Positions 11,575 to 22,890 of a DNA stretch of 64,000 nt are shown in pieces (positions within the stretch are counted from its first letter, which is position 1; each line of letters starts with the position of its first letter). The notes below the pieces were generated by a model. It saw only the letters and a list, made by a program, of their open reading frames with translations, made no database searches and was not told the DNA's origin. The stretch covers positions 1,860,001-1,924,000 of the forward strand of contig BLAL01000252.1 of NCBI GenBank assembly GCA_015698045.1, given 5' to 3'. A program made the position numbers and the translations under genes. The DNA is from Rhizophagus clarus. Taxonomy: Eukaryota; Glomeromycota; Glomeromycetes; Glomerales; Glomeraceae.

Positions 11575-12519
11575 ATGCCTCGCCACATACGTTCACGTTA
11601 TTTCCACTATAACGTCCATTGGAACTGGGCTATGATGGACGAACTTGTTGATATACGCTGAGATAGAAACCATGCTTACCACAATATTAATGGTAGAAGC
11701 CGCTATGATTTTTGGGACTCTCTTGCCAATAGGTTCATATGACTAATATCTATAATTTCTTTAAGAAAGAATTTAAATTCAAGGCAAATGCGGCATAATA
11801 GCCTTTATCTTTATTAATCATTATTTACTCGATATAATTTACATGAGATAAAAAGAAACAAAAGAAAATAAAACTAACTAAAAACAAAGTTATATAGTCT
11901 CCTAAGTAAAAATAAAGTAACAAAAATTAGTCTAAAAAGAAAAATTGCATTACATTAAATTTCCCTAGATTTTCCCCCTTGATATATTCCAACCAAAGTA
12001 GAAGCAACTATGCTAACCTAATAACGGATGACATGCCCACTATAAAAATTGACATCCCACCCTGCCAAGGCTGTTATTAAGTAGCATTGTTAGACGACCC
12101 ATCAAACTCAATATAAGATTAAACCGAGGCAATCTATGGTCTGTTGAGTTAGTAAACCTATCAGGTATAAAGTCACGTGAGAGCACGTGGAGGGTCGAAG
12201 GAGATGAAAAGGTGAAGGGCACACAAACAGTATATACAAGTAACACGAAAGGCTAGGAGAAAGGGTTCATGAGATAAAGATAAAGGCACATGAACAAAAA
12301 GAAAAAGAAAAGAAAAGAAAAATCTATAAAAGAAAAAAAGAAAAAAAGGAAATTCTAATAATAGAATATTAAGAATAGTAGAAGGCAAATATACGTATTC
12401 GAAATAGAATAATCTAATTCAAATCGTGGCCAAAAAGCGCGTACAAACGCGTAAGATGAAGGTTAGAAATTTTTTTGTCGCGTAGTAAAAGGAGACAAAG
12501 AAAAAAAAAATGGAGATGA

Positions 12520-12984
12520 TTAGTTGTCGTAAATGGAAATTTTTTCTGCGGTGTTTCTGGTGTTTTTCAGCGGAAAAATCTTGAGCCTGGGGAGGTGCTT
12601 GATGATTGGTTCGATTGTCACAGAATCTGCAGGAGTAACCTCGTGTAGATTACTCAATAAATCTGGGTCATGTGTCACCATCGTTATACGCAGTTCATCT
12701 GTAGCAATTTGCCGATGACAAGCGGCAAGGGAAAAAGAGCCATCCAAAATCATACGAGAAAGAGTAGCAACATTAGTAACGAATTGAGTGTGTGTCACAA
12801 GCTCAAAAACTATCGAAAGGTCAGTAGCGAGCTTTGAAAGCAGCTTGCGGCACTTTTTGAGGTCATTTCGCAACTTGTTGGCTTTAGTGCAGTTATGGGC
12901 AACCAAAGCCTCTAGAGAGTCGAGGTCTTTTGACGCAAGAGGTTTCATAACGTTAGTAGAGGCCCTAACTAAGCCTTGAAACAA
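12520..12984 (-). CDS. Hypothetical 154-aa protein of repeat unit 1
   Basis: An open frame starting MFQGLVRASTNVMKPLASKD and ending AEKISIYDN. The sequence is helix-rich: a KANKLRNDLKKCRKLLSKLA segment looks amphipathic, followed by VTNVATLSRMILDGSFSLA. Units 2 and 3 carry homologous frames (14323-14015 and 15658-15350) whose differences are largely conservative at the protein level, which suggests selection before or during spread. Only this copy is open to the end. I do not recognise the family. An open frame embedded in a repeat need not be expressed. Confidence 0.4.
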   Translation of the reverse strand: MFQGLVRASTNVMKPLASKDLDSLEALVAHNCTKANKLRNDLKKCRKLLSKLATDLSIVFELVTHTQFVTNVATLSRMILDGSFSLAACHRQIATDELRITMVTHDPDLLSNLHEVTPADSVTIEPIIKHLPRLKIFPLKNTRNTAEKISIYDN

Positions 12985-14014
12985 GCTGAGCTAGGCAAAA
13001 AACTGGAGAAATAGAAGTAAAAACGATAAAAGTGTCTCTGAAAAAAATGGACAGAGGGATCAGCAGAAAGAGTTTGGGATCAGCATTAGAATTTAAATTC
13101 AAAGGCAAACGCGGCATAGTAGCCTTTATCTTTATTAATTATTATCTACTCGATACAATTTACATGAGATAAAAAGAAACAAAAGAAAATAAAACTAACT
13201 AAAAACAAAGCTATATAGTCTCCTAAGTAAAAATAAAGTAATAATAATTAGTCTAAAAAGAATAATTGCATTACACTAAATTTCCCTAGATCTTCCCCCT
13301 TGATATATTCCAACCAAAGTAGAAGCAACTATGCTAACATAATAACGGATGACACGTCCACTATAAAAATTGACATCCCACCCTGCCAAGGCTGTTATTA
13401 AGTAGCACTGTTAGACGACCCATCAAACTCAATATAAGATTAAACTAAGACAATCTATGATCCGTTGAGTTAGTAAACCTATCAGGTATGAGGTCACGTG
13501 AGAGTACGTGGAGGGTCGAAGGAGATGAAAAGGTGAAGGGCACACAAACTGTGTATACAGGCAATACGAAAGGCCAGGAGAAAGGGTTCATGAGATAAAG
13601 ATAAAGGCACACGAACAAAAAGAAAAAGAAAAGAAAAGAAAAATCTATAAAAGAAAAATCTATAAAAAGAAAAAAAGAGAAAAAAGGAAATTCTAATAAT
13701 AGAATATTAAGAATAGTAGAAGGCAAAAAAACGTATTCAAAAAAGAATAATCTAATTCAGATCATGACCAAGAAGCGCGTACAAACGCGTAGGATAAAGG
13801 TTAGAAATTTCTTTGTCGTGTAGTAAAAGGAAACAAAGAAAAAGGAGATGGGGATGATAAGTTGTTGTAAATGGAAATTTTTCCTGCAGTGTTTCCAGTA
13901 TTTTTTCGGCAGAAAAACCTTGAGCCTGGGGAGGTGCTTGACGATTGGTTCAATCGTCATAGAATCTGCAGAAGCAATCTCGTGTAGATTACTCGATAAA
14001 TCTAGGTCACATGT

Positions 14015-14323
14015 CTACATCGTTAGACGCAGTTCATCTGTAGCAATTTGCCGATGACAAGCGGCAAGAGAAAAAGAGCTGTCCAAAATCATACGGGAGA
14101 GAGTGGCAACATTAGTAACAAGTTGAGCGTGTGTCGCAGGTTTAGAAACAATCGAAAGGTTAGTAACGAGCTTTGATAGCAGCTTGTAGCACTTTTTAAG
14201 ATTATTTCGCAATTTGTTGGCTTTAGCGCGATTACGGGCGACTAAAGCTGTTAGAGAGTTGAGGTCTTCAGACGTATGAGGGTCCATAACGTTAGTAGAG
14301 ACCCTAACTATGCTCTGAAACAA
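14015..14323 (-). pseudogene. Unit 2 copy of the repeat-encoded protein
   Basis: Homologous to the unit 1 product over its first ~100 residues (MFQSIVRVSTNVMDPHTSED...RQIATDELRLTM). The rest lies in another frame, so the copy is broken. Confidence 0.4.
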
Positions 14324-15349
14324 GCTTAGCTAGACAAAAAACTGGAGAAATAGAAGTAAAAATGATAAAAGTGTCTCTGAAAAAATGGACAAAGGGATCA
14401 GCAGAAAGAGTTTGGGATCAGTGTTAAAATTTAAATTCAAGGCAAACGCGACATAGTAGCCTTTATCTTTATTAATCATTATTTACTCGATACAATTTAC
14501 ATAAGATAAAAAGAAACAAAAGAAAATAAACCTAACTAAAAACAAAGTTATATAGTCTCCTAAGTAAAAATAAAGTAATATAATTAGTCTAAAAAGAATA
14601 ATCGCATTACACTAAATTTACCTAGATCTTCCCCCTTGATATATTCCAACCAAAGTAGAAGCAACTATGCTAACATAATAACAGATGACACGTCCACTAT
14701 AAAAATTGACATCCCACCCTGCCAAGGCTGTTATTAAGTAGCACCGTTAGACGACCCATCAAACTCAATATAAAATTAAACTAAGGCAATCTATGATCCG
14801 TTGAGTTAATAAACCTATCAGGTATGAGGTCACGTGAGAGCACGTGAAGGGTCGAAGGAGATGAAAGGTGAAGGGCACACAAACTGTGTATACAGGCAAC
14901 ACAAAAGGCCAGGAGAAAGGGTTCATAAGATAAAGATAAAGGCACACGAACAAAAAGAAAAAGAAAAGAAAAGAAAAATCTATAAAAGAAAAATCTATAA
15001 AAAGAAAAAAGAAAAGAAAAGGAAATTCTAATAATAGAATATTAAGAATAGTAGAAGGCAAAAATACGTATTTGAAAAAGAATAATCTAATTCGGATTAT
15101 GGCCAAGAAGCGCGCACAAACACGTAGGATAAAGGTTAGGAATTTCTTTGTCGCGTAGTAAAATAAGACAAAGAAAAAAGAGATGGAGATGATAAATTGT
15201 CGTAAATGGAAATTTTTCCTGCGGTGTTTCTGGTGTTTTTTCGGCAGAAAAACCTTGAGCCTGGGAAGGTGCTTGATGATTGGTTCAATCATCACGGAAT
15301 CTGCAGGAGCAACCTCGTGCAGATTACTCAATAAATCTGGGTCACGTAT

Positions 15350-15658
15350 TCACATCGATAGATGCAGTTCATCCGTAGTAATTTGCTGATGAAATTCGGC
15401 AAGAGAAAAAGTGCCATCCAAAATCATACGAGAAAGAGTGGCAACATTAGTAACAAGTTGAGCGTGTGTCGCAGGCTCAGCAACTGTCAAAAGGTCAGTA
15501 ACGAGCTTCAAGAGCAACTTGCGGCACTTTTTGAGGTCGTTTCGTAACTTGTTGGTTTTAGTGTGGTTACAACTAACTAAAGCTATTAAAGAGTCGAGGG
15601 CTTCAGACGTAGGAGGTTCCATAACGCTAGTAGAGGCCTTAACTAAGCCCTGAAACAA
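15350..15658 (-). pseudogene. Unit 3 copy of the repeat-encoded protein
   Basis: Homologous to the unit 1 product over its first ~100 residues (MFQGLVKASTSVMEPPTSEA...ITTDELHLSM). The remainder continues in a different frame, so the copy is broken. Confidence 0.4.
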
Positions 15659-16052
15659 GCTTAGCTAGGCAAAAAACCTAAGAAATATAAGTAAAAATGA
15701 TAAAAGTGTCTCTGAAAAAAATGGACAGAGGAATCAGCGGAAAGAGTTTGGGATTGGTGTTAAAATTTAAATTCAAATTAACCAATCCATTTAATTGAAT
15801 CAGAATAAATAGAATATTTCAAACGAGGGTTTCTGGGCAACAGTGCAGCCAAAAGTGGAGGATCCCTGACCGGCCAAAGATATTATCGCGAATTTAGAAC
15901 GAGATTTTGGGAGAGGCTGAGTAATTATACTATAATAAAATTTATAATTAATATTTATGTTCATGTTTTAAATTTGATAAATTTGATCAATTTTAGTCAC
16001 GCGTGATGATCGTAGGAGAAGGAAAAACTTACCTACGTATCGTCAAAGATAA

Positions 16053-16445
16053 TTATTTTTATTTTTTTATTATTTATTAAGTGAGTAGCTAGGCTCAGTC
16101 CATACCAAATATCGGCTGGAGACTCACGTTTTTTTTGGGCTGTGACTGATACTGACGTTCACGCCATACAGCCTGGGTACTATTTTATAAAATAGTAGCG
16201 AACAAGTATCAAATGTGTATTTTTTTATTAAGTTATAATAAAAATTAAAATTTACTTTAATTTTAACATAAAAATTGTAAATAATAAAAAATTCGTAAAT
16301 AAAAAATAAATTTGTTTTTCCAAACTTAAAAAAAAGGTGTTTATATAAAAGAAAAGGTGTTTATATTATTTTTGATTATTCAATAGTATCACATGCTCCT
16401 TGTATATGTTCTACTGCATACGCAGCTTTAACGATTGAATAATAA
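16053..16445. other. Spacer, no gene seen
   Basis: Holds a slightly GC-richer stretch (16080-16200, including GGCTCAGTCCATACC and TTCACGCCATACAGCC) that may be the 3' untranslated part of the broken SANT-like gene. No coding frame or RNA gene was recognised. Confidence 0.35.
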
Positions 16446-16975
16446 TATTAAATTTTTGAAATATTTTAACCGTAATATTACGCAGGTTTACAGTCTCATA
16501 AATTTTTAAAATATTTTAACCGTAATATTACGCAGGTTTACAGTCTCGTAAATTTTTGAAATATTTTAACCGTAATATTACGCAAGTTTACAGTCTCGTA
16601 AATTTTTAAAATATTTTAACTGTAATATTATGCAGGTTTACAGTCTCGTAAATTTTCAAAATATTTTAACCATAATATTATGCAGGTTTACAGTCTCGTA
16701 AATTTTCAAATTATTTCAACTGTAATATTACGCAGGTTTACAGTTTCGTAAATTTTCGAAATATTTTAACCGTAATATTACGCAGGTTTACAGTCTCGTA
16801 AATTTTTGAAATATTTCAACCGTAATATTACGCAGATTTACAGTCTCGTAAATTTTTGAAATATTTTAACTGTAATATTACGCAAGTTTACAGTCTCGTA
16901 AATTTTTAAAATATTTCAACCGTAATATTACGCAAGTTTACAGTTTCGTAAATTTGCAGAATATTTTGACCATAA
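16446..16975 (+). repeat. 50-bp tandem array (about 10.5 copies)
   Basis: The unit contains CCGTAATATTACGCAGGTTT followed by ACAGTCTCGTAAATTTTTGA and AATATTTTAA. Copies differ by only a few bases. The core CGTAATATTACG is itself palindromic. A decaying extension of the same motif runs on to about 17130. Confidence 0.95.
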
Positions 16976-17240
16976 TATTGTGTAAATCTTACGATATTGA
17001 AAACTTGCGTAATATTTTGATCATAATATCACATAAATCTTACGAAATTGTAAACTTATGTAATATTTTGAAATTTTTCGAAATATTATGCCATAAACTT
17101 TTGTAAACTTACAAAATTGTAAATTTACGCAATTTTTTGTCCTATAAAATTTCCTGATGTATGAATTAAATTATTTTTTTAAATTACAATTGTATTTAAA
17201 TTATACATCTATTACTATTAATGCCCCATAAATACTATAC
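16976..17240. repeat. Degenerate extension ending in a shared terminal motif
   Basis: Decayed TTACGAAATTGTAAACTTA-like copies end at 17125-17163 with CCTATAAAATTTCCTGATG. This is the inverse of the 3694 foldback terminus CATCAGGAAATTTTATAG, so the array probably belongs to a related element whose other end I could not find. Confidence 0.5.
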
Positions 17241-17610
17241 TTTTCAGCTATCTGATATGTGTAAAAATTATGAAATTATGCTTATATTTCAAATACAAAT
17301 AGGATACATATTAGGTATATATAGGATACTTATTAGCACTATCTGATAAGTGTATAATATCTGTCCAATATTTTTTTAAAATATATCAGGTACCCAATAA
17401 ATCTATAATATGTAACTGATATTTAACTACCTAATATGTATAAGATATGTACCCGATATGCATGTTATATGTCACCAATATTCTGCATCTAATATGTACA
17501 TATCAGTACCTGATATGTGTAGTATTATTAAATAGCATACACATATTTCATATATATCAGGTATATATTGGGTAGCCAATATGTACCTGATATGTATCTG
17601 ATAGCATCAA
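17240..17610. repeat. ATATCAGGTAC-type degenerate repeats
   Basis: Many diverged, direct and inverted copies of a ~12-bp motif (CTGATATGTA, ATATCAGGTA). The two ends (GCTATCTGATATGTGT and its inverse near 17590) suggest an old foldback element. Confidence 0.5.
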
Positions 17611-18112
17611 TTTTGACTAGTGTTATATACATATTAAAATCAGGTCACATGCATAAAAATCAGATCAAATTTTGATTGGTTAATAATAGATAAATTGAAA
17701 AACTACTATCATTAGTTGTAATTTTTCATCTCATATAATCATATATATAGTGACCTTTTAAATTTGTATTATAATTTGCTTTGGACTTTTGGATACCTAA
17801 TTATTTTTAATAATATTAATTTATTTAATATAAATTTAATAAAAAATATATTATTTTTTTTAAAATGTTACAAAATCTAAAAAAATCCTCTATTAAAAAT
17901 ATCTCATACAAACTTTTAGAAAATCTCAAAAAAAAAATCTATTTATTAAAAAGGGTAAATTTATATTTAGCACTCATGTATAACACTTAGATTTCACACC
18001 TCTCCTGTATAATGCTTAAAACTTACATTTATATCACATGTTTTAAACATAAATTTTATTGACTAATTTTTAAATTTTATTAATTAATAATAAAAGAAAC
18101 AAAAAATAATGT
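17611..18112. other. AT-rich spacer, no gene seen
   Basis: No coding frame. A T/A-rich stretch of moderate complexity precedes the first ~115-bp array. Confidence 0.35.
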
Positions 18113-19030
18113 CAAACAAGTAATAATATAAGTCAGGTTCATTTATTCATACTGGTATGAAAGAAAAGAAAAAAAACAGTTTTTAGAATGAAAAGAAAAA
18201 AAAATGTTTATATGTTCCTTGCTTATCAGTTCATATATTCGTTTTGATATTCTACAAACAAAAAAAGAAAAAGAAACATTAGAAACATTTCTAAAAGAAA
18301 AAAAACTATTTATACATTTCACTTACTTATTACAAGTCTGGTTTGTATTTTCATTCCAGCATCTCTATAAATAAAAAAAAGAAACATTAAAACTGTTTCT
18401 TAAAAGCAAAAAAAACTATTTACACATCTTCCTCTCATTTACCTATTATAAATCTGGTTTGTATATTCATTTCGCATAATCTTTATAAACAAAAAATAAA
18501 AAAGAAACATTTAAAATATTTTTTAAAAGAAAAACAAATTCCATTTATACACCCTTCCCACTTACCTATTATAAAGTCTGGTTATTCCAGCATCCCTACA
18601 AACAAAAAAAGGAAAAAAAATGTTAGAAACATTTCTTACAAGAAAAAAAATCATTTTATTTACACATTTGTTCCACTTACTTATTATAAGTCTGGTCTGT
18701 ATTTTTGTTTTAATATCTCTACAAATGAAAAAAAGGAAAAGAAGAAATATTAAAAATGTTTCTTAAAAGAAAAAAAAGTCCATTTACACATTTTCTCTCA
18801 CTCACCTATTATAAATCTAATTTGTATATTCATTTTAGCAATGATCTTTATAAATAAAAAAAATAAGAAATGAAATGTTAGAAACATTTCTTAAAAGAAC
18901 AAAAAACATGCTTTTCTACTTATCCATTATAAGTCTAGCTTGTATTTTCATTTCAGAATTTCTACAAACAAAAAAAAGGAAAAAAAAAGAAACGTTTCTA
19001 AAAAAAATGGTAGAACATTTCTTACAGTAA
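18113..19030 (+). repeat. About 115-bp tandem array, forward copy
   Basis: Around eight diverged units, each with GAAACATTAGAAACATTTCT-like sequence, an A-rich stretch, ACTTACTTATTA, AAGTCTGGTTTGTAT, TTTTCATTCCAGCAT and TCTATAAA. Related arrays lie at 24460-24780 (same strand) and 27050-27730 (opposite strand). Confidence 0.8.
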
Positions 19031-19139
19031 ATAAAATGCATCTAAAAAAGATCTAAAAAAGATCTGCTTGATAAACAAATTTTAGAATATATAATTACAT
19101 GATCAATAATAACATGCTATATTTAATCATTATGCAAGA

Positions 19140-21340
19140 GGTAATATATATATTTATTCTATCAAAAATATCCTATACAAATCTTAAAAAATCTCTTAAA
19201 AAAAAATTTTCTATTAGATTTTTCATATGAATTCTTTCTATATGAAGTTTTAAAAAATTTTCTCAAAAAAATTTTCTATCAAAGAATTCCATGTAAATCC
19301 ATTCTATATAAACCCTACATTTCATATAAATCCTAAAAAATTTCACAAAAAAATTTTCTATCAGATATCTATACGAACTCTTTCAATACGAACTCTTAGA
19401 AAATTTCTTAAAAAAAATTTTCTATCAAAGATATTCTATACGAATCTCCTACTATATAGATACTTGAAAAATCTTTATTAAAATATCCCATATGAACTCT
19501 TCCTATACAAACTCTAAAAAAATCTTTTAAAAAAAAATTTTCTATCAAAGAATTCTATACAAAGCCTTTTATATAAACTCTTAAAAAATCACTTAAGAAA
19601 AATTTTTCTATCAGATACCTTACATAAACTCTTAAAAATAAAAAAAAAATCTTTTGTTAAAAATGTCTCATGTGAATCCTTTTAATATGAACCCTAAAAA
19701 ATTTTACAAAAAAATTTTCTATTAGATGTTCTATACGAATTTTTCTCACATGAACTCTTAGAAAATCTTTTAAAAAAAATTTTCTATTAAAAAATCCTAT
19801 ATAAACCCTTTTCTTATGAATTTTTAGACAATCTTTTAAGAAAAATTTTTCTATCAGATATCTTATACAAACTCTTAAAAATAAAAAAAATCTATTTATT
19901 AAAAATATCCTATACGAATCTTAGAAAATCTTTTAAAAAATTTCCTATCTGATATCCCATACAAACTCTTTTCACATGAACTCTTAAAAATCTCTATCAA
20001 AAAAATTTTCTATCAAAAAATCCTATGTGAATTCTTTCTAAAAAATTTTACAAAAAAAATTTCTATCAAATATTCTATACGAATTCTTTTAATACAAACT
20101 CTTAGAAAATCTCTTAAAAAAATTTTCTATCAAAGATATCTAACAAATCTTTTCTATATGAACTCTTAAAAAATCTCAAAAAAAAAATTTTTCTATCAAA
20201 AAATTCCATACAAATCCTTTTCATATGAATTCTTAGAAAATCAAAAAAAAATTTTCTATCAGATATCCCATATAAACTCTTTTTATATGAACACTTAAAA
20301 AATCTCTTAAAAAAAATTTTTTATCAAAGATATTCCATATGAATCCTTATTACTTGAAAAATTTTTATTAAAATATCCCATACAAATTTTTCTTATACAA
20401 ACTTTAAGAAATCTCTTAAAAAAAATTTTTTATTAAGAATCTCATATGAATCCTTTTTATATAAACTTTAGAAAATCTCTTAAGAAAAATTTTTCTATCA
20501 GATATCCCATACGAACTTTTTCCATATGAACTTTAAAAAATCTCTTAAAAAATCTCACAAAAAAAAATTTTCTATCAAATATCCTATATGAATTCTTCCC
20601 ATATGACTCTTAAAAAATATCTTAAAAAAAAATTTCTATTAAAGATATTCTATACAAATCCTTTTCATATGAACTTTTGAAAAATACGAACTCTTCCCAT
20701 ATAAACTCAAAAAATCTCAAAAAAAAAAATTTTCTATCAAATACCTCATATAAACTCTTAGAAATCAAAAAAAAAATCTATTTATAATTTTAGGAAATCT
20801 CTTTCAAAAAAAATTTTCTATTAGATATCCCATAGACCCATACAAATCCTTTCTATATGAACTCTTTTCACACAAATTCTTTCTATACGAACTCTTAGAA
20901 AATCTCAAAAAAAATTTCTATCAAAGATATCTCATATAAACTTTTTCTATATAAAGATTTGAAAAATCTTTATCAAAATATCCTATACGAACTATTTCTT
21001 TACAAATTCTTAGAAAATTTATAAAACTAATTTTCTAATAAAGAATTCATACAAACCCTTCCCATACGAACTTTTAGAAAATCTCTTAAAAAAAAATTTT
21101 CTATTAAAGATATCTCATATGAACTCTTTTCAAATAAACTCTTAGAAAATATGAACTCTTCTCATACAAACTCTTAGAAATAAAAAAAATCTATTTATTA
21201 AAAATATCCATTTTATATGAATCTTAGGAAATCTCTCAAAAAAAATATTTCCTATCAGATATCCTACATAAACCTTTTTTATATAAACTCTTAGAAAATT
21301 TTGCAAAAAAATTTTCTATCAAATACTATCCCATACAAAC
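19140..21340. repeat. Long degenerate array of CTCTTAAAAAAAATTTTCTA type
   Basis: More than 2 kb of diverged units of roughly 60-70 bp with the pattern TATCAAAGATAT, CCTATACGAA, CTCTTTTCATA, TGAACTCTTAGAAAAT. The array resumes at 22581-22890 after a 1.23-kb insertion. No coding frame. The high divergence between units argues for an old satellite. Confidence 0.8.
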
Positions 21341-21350
21341 TCTTTTTATA

Positions 21351-22580
21351 GGACCCCAGACATTATTAAAATAACTCACATTTTTTTTACTCATTTTTCT
21401 CAAAATTAAGCCAATTTGCTCTTTTAGTTTTTTAAGGATATCTCGCCATCTATTTATCCAATTTGGATAAACTTTTTTTTAATTTGTAGATCTCATTAAG
21501 AACTACATTTAGAGTTCTGAATGGGTTAGGTCAAGTCAGGTTACATCGTTAACCTGAACTGAATAATTTTTTTTAGGTCAGGTTGGGTTAAGTAACTTGT
21601 TTTGACCTGACCTGACCTGTTTGACCTGAAAGTATTCAGGTCACTTTGGGTAACTGAATAAACCTGATTACCCAAAGTTTTATTACAAATATTTATTAAT
21701 AAAGAAATGTTTCAAAAATGTTTTTTTTATTAAATTTTTTATTAAAAAATGTTGCAAACCATTTTTTTATTAATAAAATATACTGGAAAAACATTTTGCA
21801 ACGTTTTTTCATAAAGTTAATTAAAAAAATGTTTTGCAACATTTTTTTATAAAACTATTAAAAAAAATGTTGCAAAACATTTTTTTATTAATAAATATAC
21901 ATGAAAAAATAGTTTGCAACATTTTTTCACAAAATTAATTAAAAAAATGTTGTGAAATGTTTTTTTATTAGTAAAAATATACTGAAAAAATATTTCGCAA
22001 TATTTTTTCATAAAGCTAATTAAAAAAAATATTGCAAAACATTTTTTTATTAATAAATATACACTGAAAAAATATTTTGCAATATTTTTTCACAAAATTA
22101 ATTAAAAAAAATGTTGCGAAATATTTTTTTATTAGTAAAAATATACTGAAAAAATGTTTTGCAACATTTTTTCACAAAATTAATTAAAAAATGTTGTGAA
22201 AAGTTTTTTTATTAATAAATATACATTGAAAAAACATTTTGCAACATTTTTTCATTAGATTAATTAAAAACATTACAGACTTTTTTTTTATTAAATTGAT
22301 TTCAGGTTAATAGGTTAATCAGGTCAGATCAAACCTGTAACCTAACCTGATACTGGGTATTGAATTTGATGACCTGACTTGAATATTTCAGGTCAACCTG
22401 ACGGGTAACCTGAATTGACCCTTACCCATTTAGAACTCTAGCTACATTTTAAAAAAAATTCATCCAATTTTAATCATTGATTGATAAGAAATTGCAAAAA
22501 ACATGTTTTCTAGCTTTTAAATTTCACATCAATTTGCTCTTTTTTATGATTATGAATTATATCAGTAATGTCTAGGATCC
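21351..22580. mobile_element. Non-autonomous DNA element, outer of a nested pair
   Basis: The ends are inverted repeats: GGACCCCAGACATTATTA on the left and the inverse of GGATCCTAGACATTACTG on the right, about 24 bp with some mismatches. The immediate flanks TCTTTTTATA (21341-21350) and TCTTTCTATA (22581-22590) match at 9 of 10 bases, which would fit a 10-bp target duplication such as Mutator-like elements make. The host array is itself repetitive, so the flank match may be chance. No coding capacity. Confidence 0.6.
21510..22440. mobile_element. hAT-like MITE, inner of the nested pair
   Basis: The termini TAGAGTTCTGAATGGG and (inverse of the right end) TAGAGTTCTAAATGGG fit the hAT end consensus. 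They are flanked by ACTACATT (21502-21509) and GCTACATT (22441-22448), an 8-bp target duplication with one change. The subterminal zones are full of CAGGTCA/TGACCTG motifs in both orientations. The middle holds about ten alternating TTTTGCAACATTTTTTCA and AATTAAAAAAATGTTG repeats. No transposase is encoded. Confidence 0.75.
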
Positions 22581-22890
22581 TCTTTCTATATGAACTTTTA
22601 GAATATCTCTTAAAAAAAATTTTCTATCAAAGATATTCAACAAACCTTTTTCATATGAACTCTTAGAAAATCTTTTAAAAAAATTTTTCTATCAAATATC
22701 CTATATGAATTCTTTCTATATGAACTTTTAGAAAATAAAAAAAATTTTTATCAAATATCATATATGAACTCTTTCTATACAAACTTTTAGAAATTTCAAA
22801 AAATAAAAATACTTCTATTTATCAAAAATATCCTATATGAATCTTAGAAAATCTATCAAAAAAAATTTTCTATCAGAGTTTAGAGTTTTA
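22581..22890. repeat. Continuation of the CTCTTAAAAAAAATTTTCTA array
   Basis: Same degenerate units as 19140-21340. The two parts were presumably one array before the nested insertion. Confidence 0.75.

Larger units (their letters stand above)
11770..15776. repeat. Three tandem copies of a 1.32-1.34 kb unit
   Basis: The units run 11770-13089, 13090-14427 and 14428-15763. Each begins with the 13-mer AATTTAAATTCAA, and the same 13-mer closes the array at 15764-15776. Internal landmarks repeat in the same order: GCAAACGCGGCATAGTAGCC, a GATCTTCCCCCTTGATATAT block, a purine-rich AAGAAAAAGAAAAG tract and TTGGGATCAG at the end. Each unit carries a related minus-strand reading frame. The units look about 90% or more identical by eye. 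No terminal TG...CA structure, primer-binding site or polymerase was seen, so an LTR origin is not supported. Confidence 0.85.
11575..16052 (+). pseudogene. SANT/Myb-like gene, broken, intron invaded by repeats
   Basis: Exon 1 (11575-11732) begins MPRHIRSRYFHYNVHWNWA and contains MMDELVDIR, then a TGA, then DRNHAYHNINGRSRYDFWDS and LANR. The domain resumes at 15804 with INRIFQTRVSGQQCSQKW. After a frame change just past KW it reads GQRYYREFRTRFWERL and ends at 15920. The last exon, 15997-16052, encodes TRDDRRRRKNLPTYRQR and a TAA. The order of blocks is the same as in the minus-strand relative at 1270-1868. So one stop and one frameshift separate it from an open frame. The first intron has grown to 4.07 kb because it contains the triplicated unit at 11770-15776. 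The product would have been a small DNA-binding protein with an Arg-rich tail. Confidence 0.6.

Noticed and set aside
12173-12388. Phe/Leu/Ser-rich minus-strand frames in each repeat unit (also 13445-13726 and 14765-15100)
   Set aside because: They read through the purine-rich AAAGAAAAAG tract and are shadows of low-complexity sequence.
11770-15776. Triplicated unit as tandem long terminal repeats of a retroelement
   Set aside because: No TG...CA ends, primer-binding site, polypurine tract or polymerase was found, and the unit borders share only a 13-mer.
16446-16975. Regular 50-bp direct repeats as a CRISPR-like array
   Set aside because: The copies are contiguous with no unique spacers, and the context is eukaryotic. 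It is a tandem satellite.
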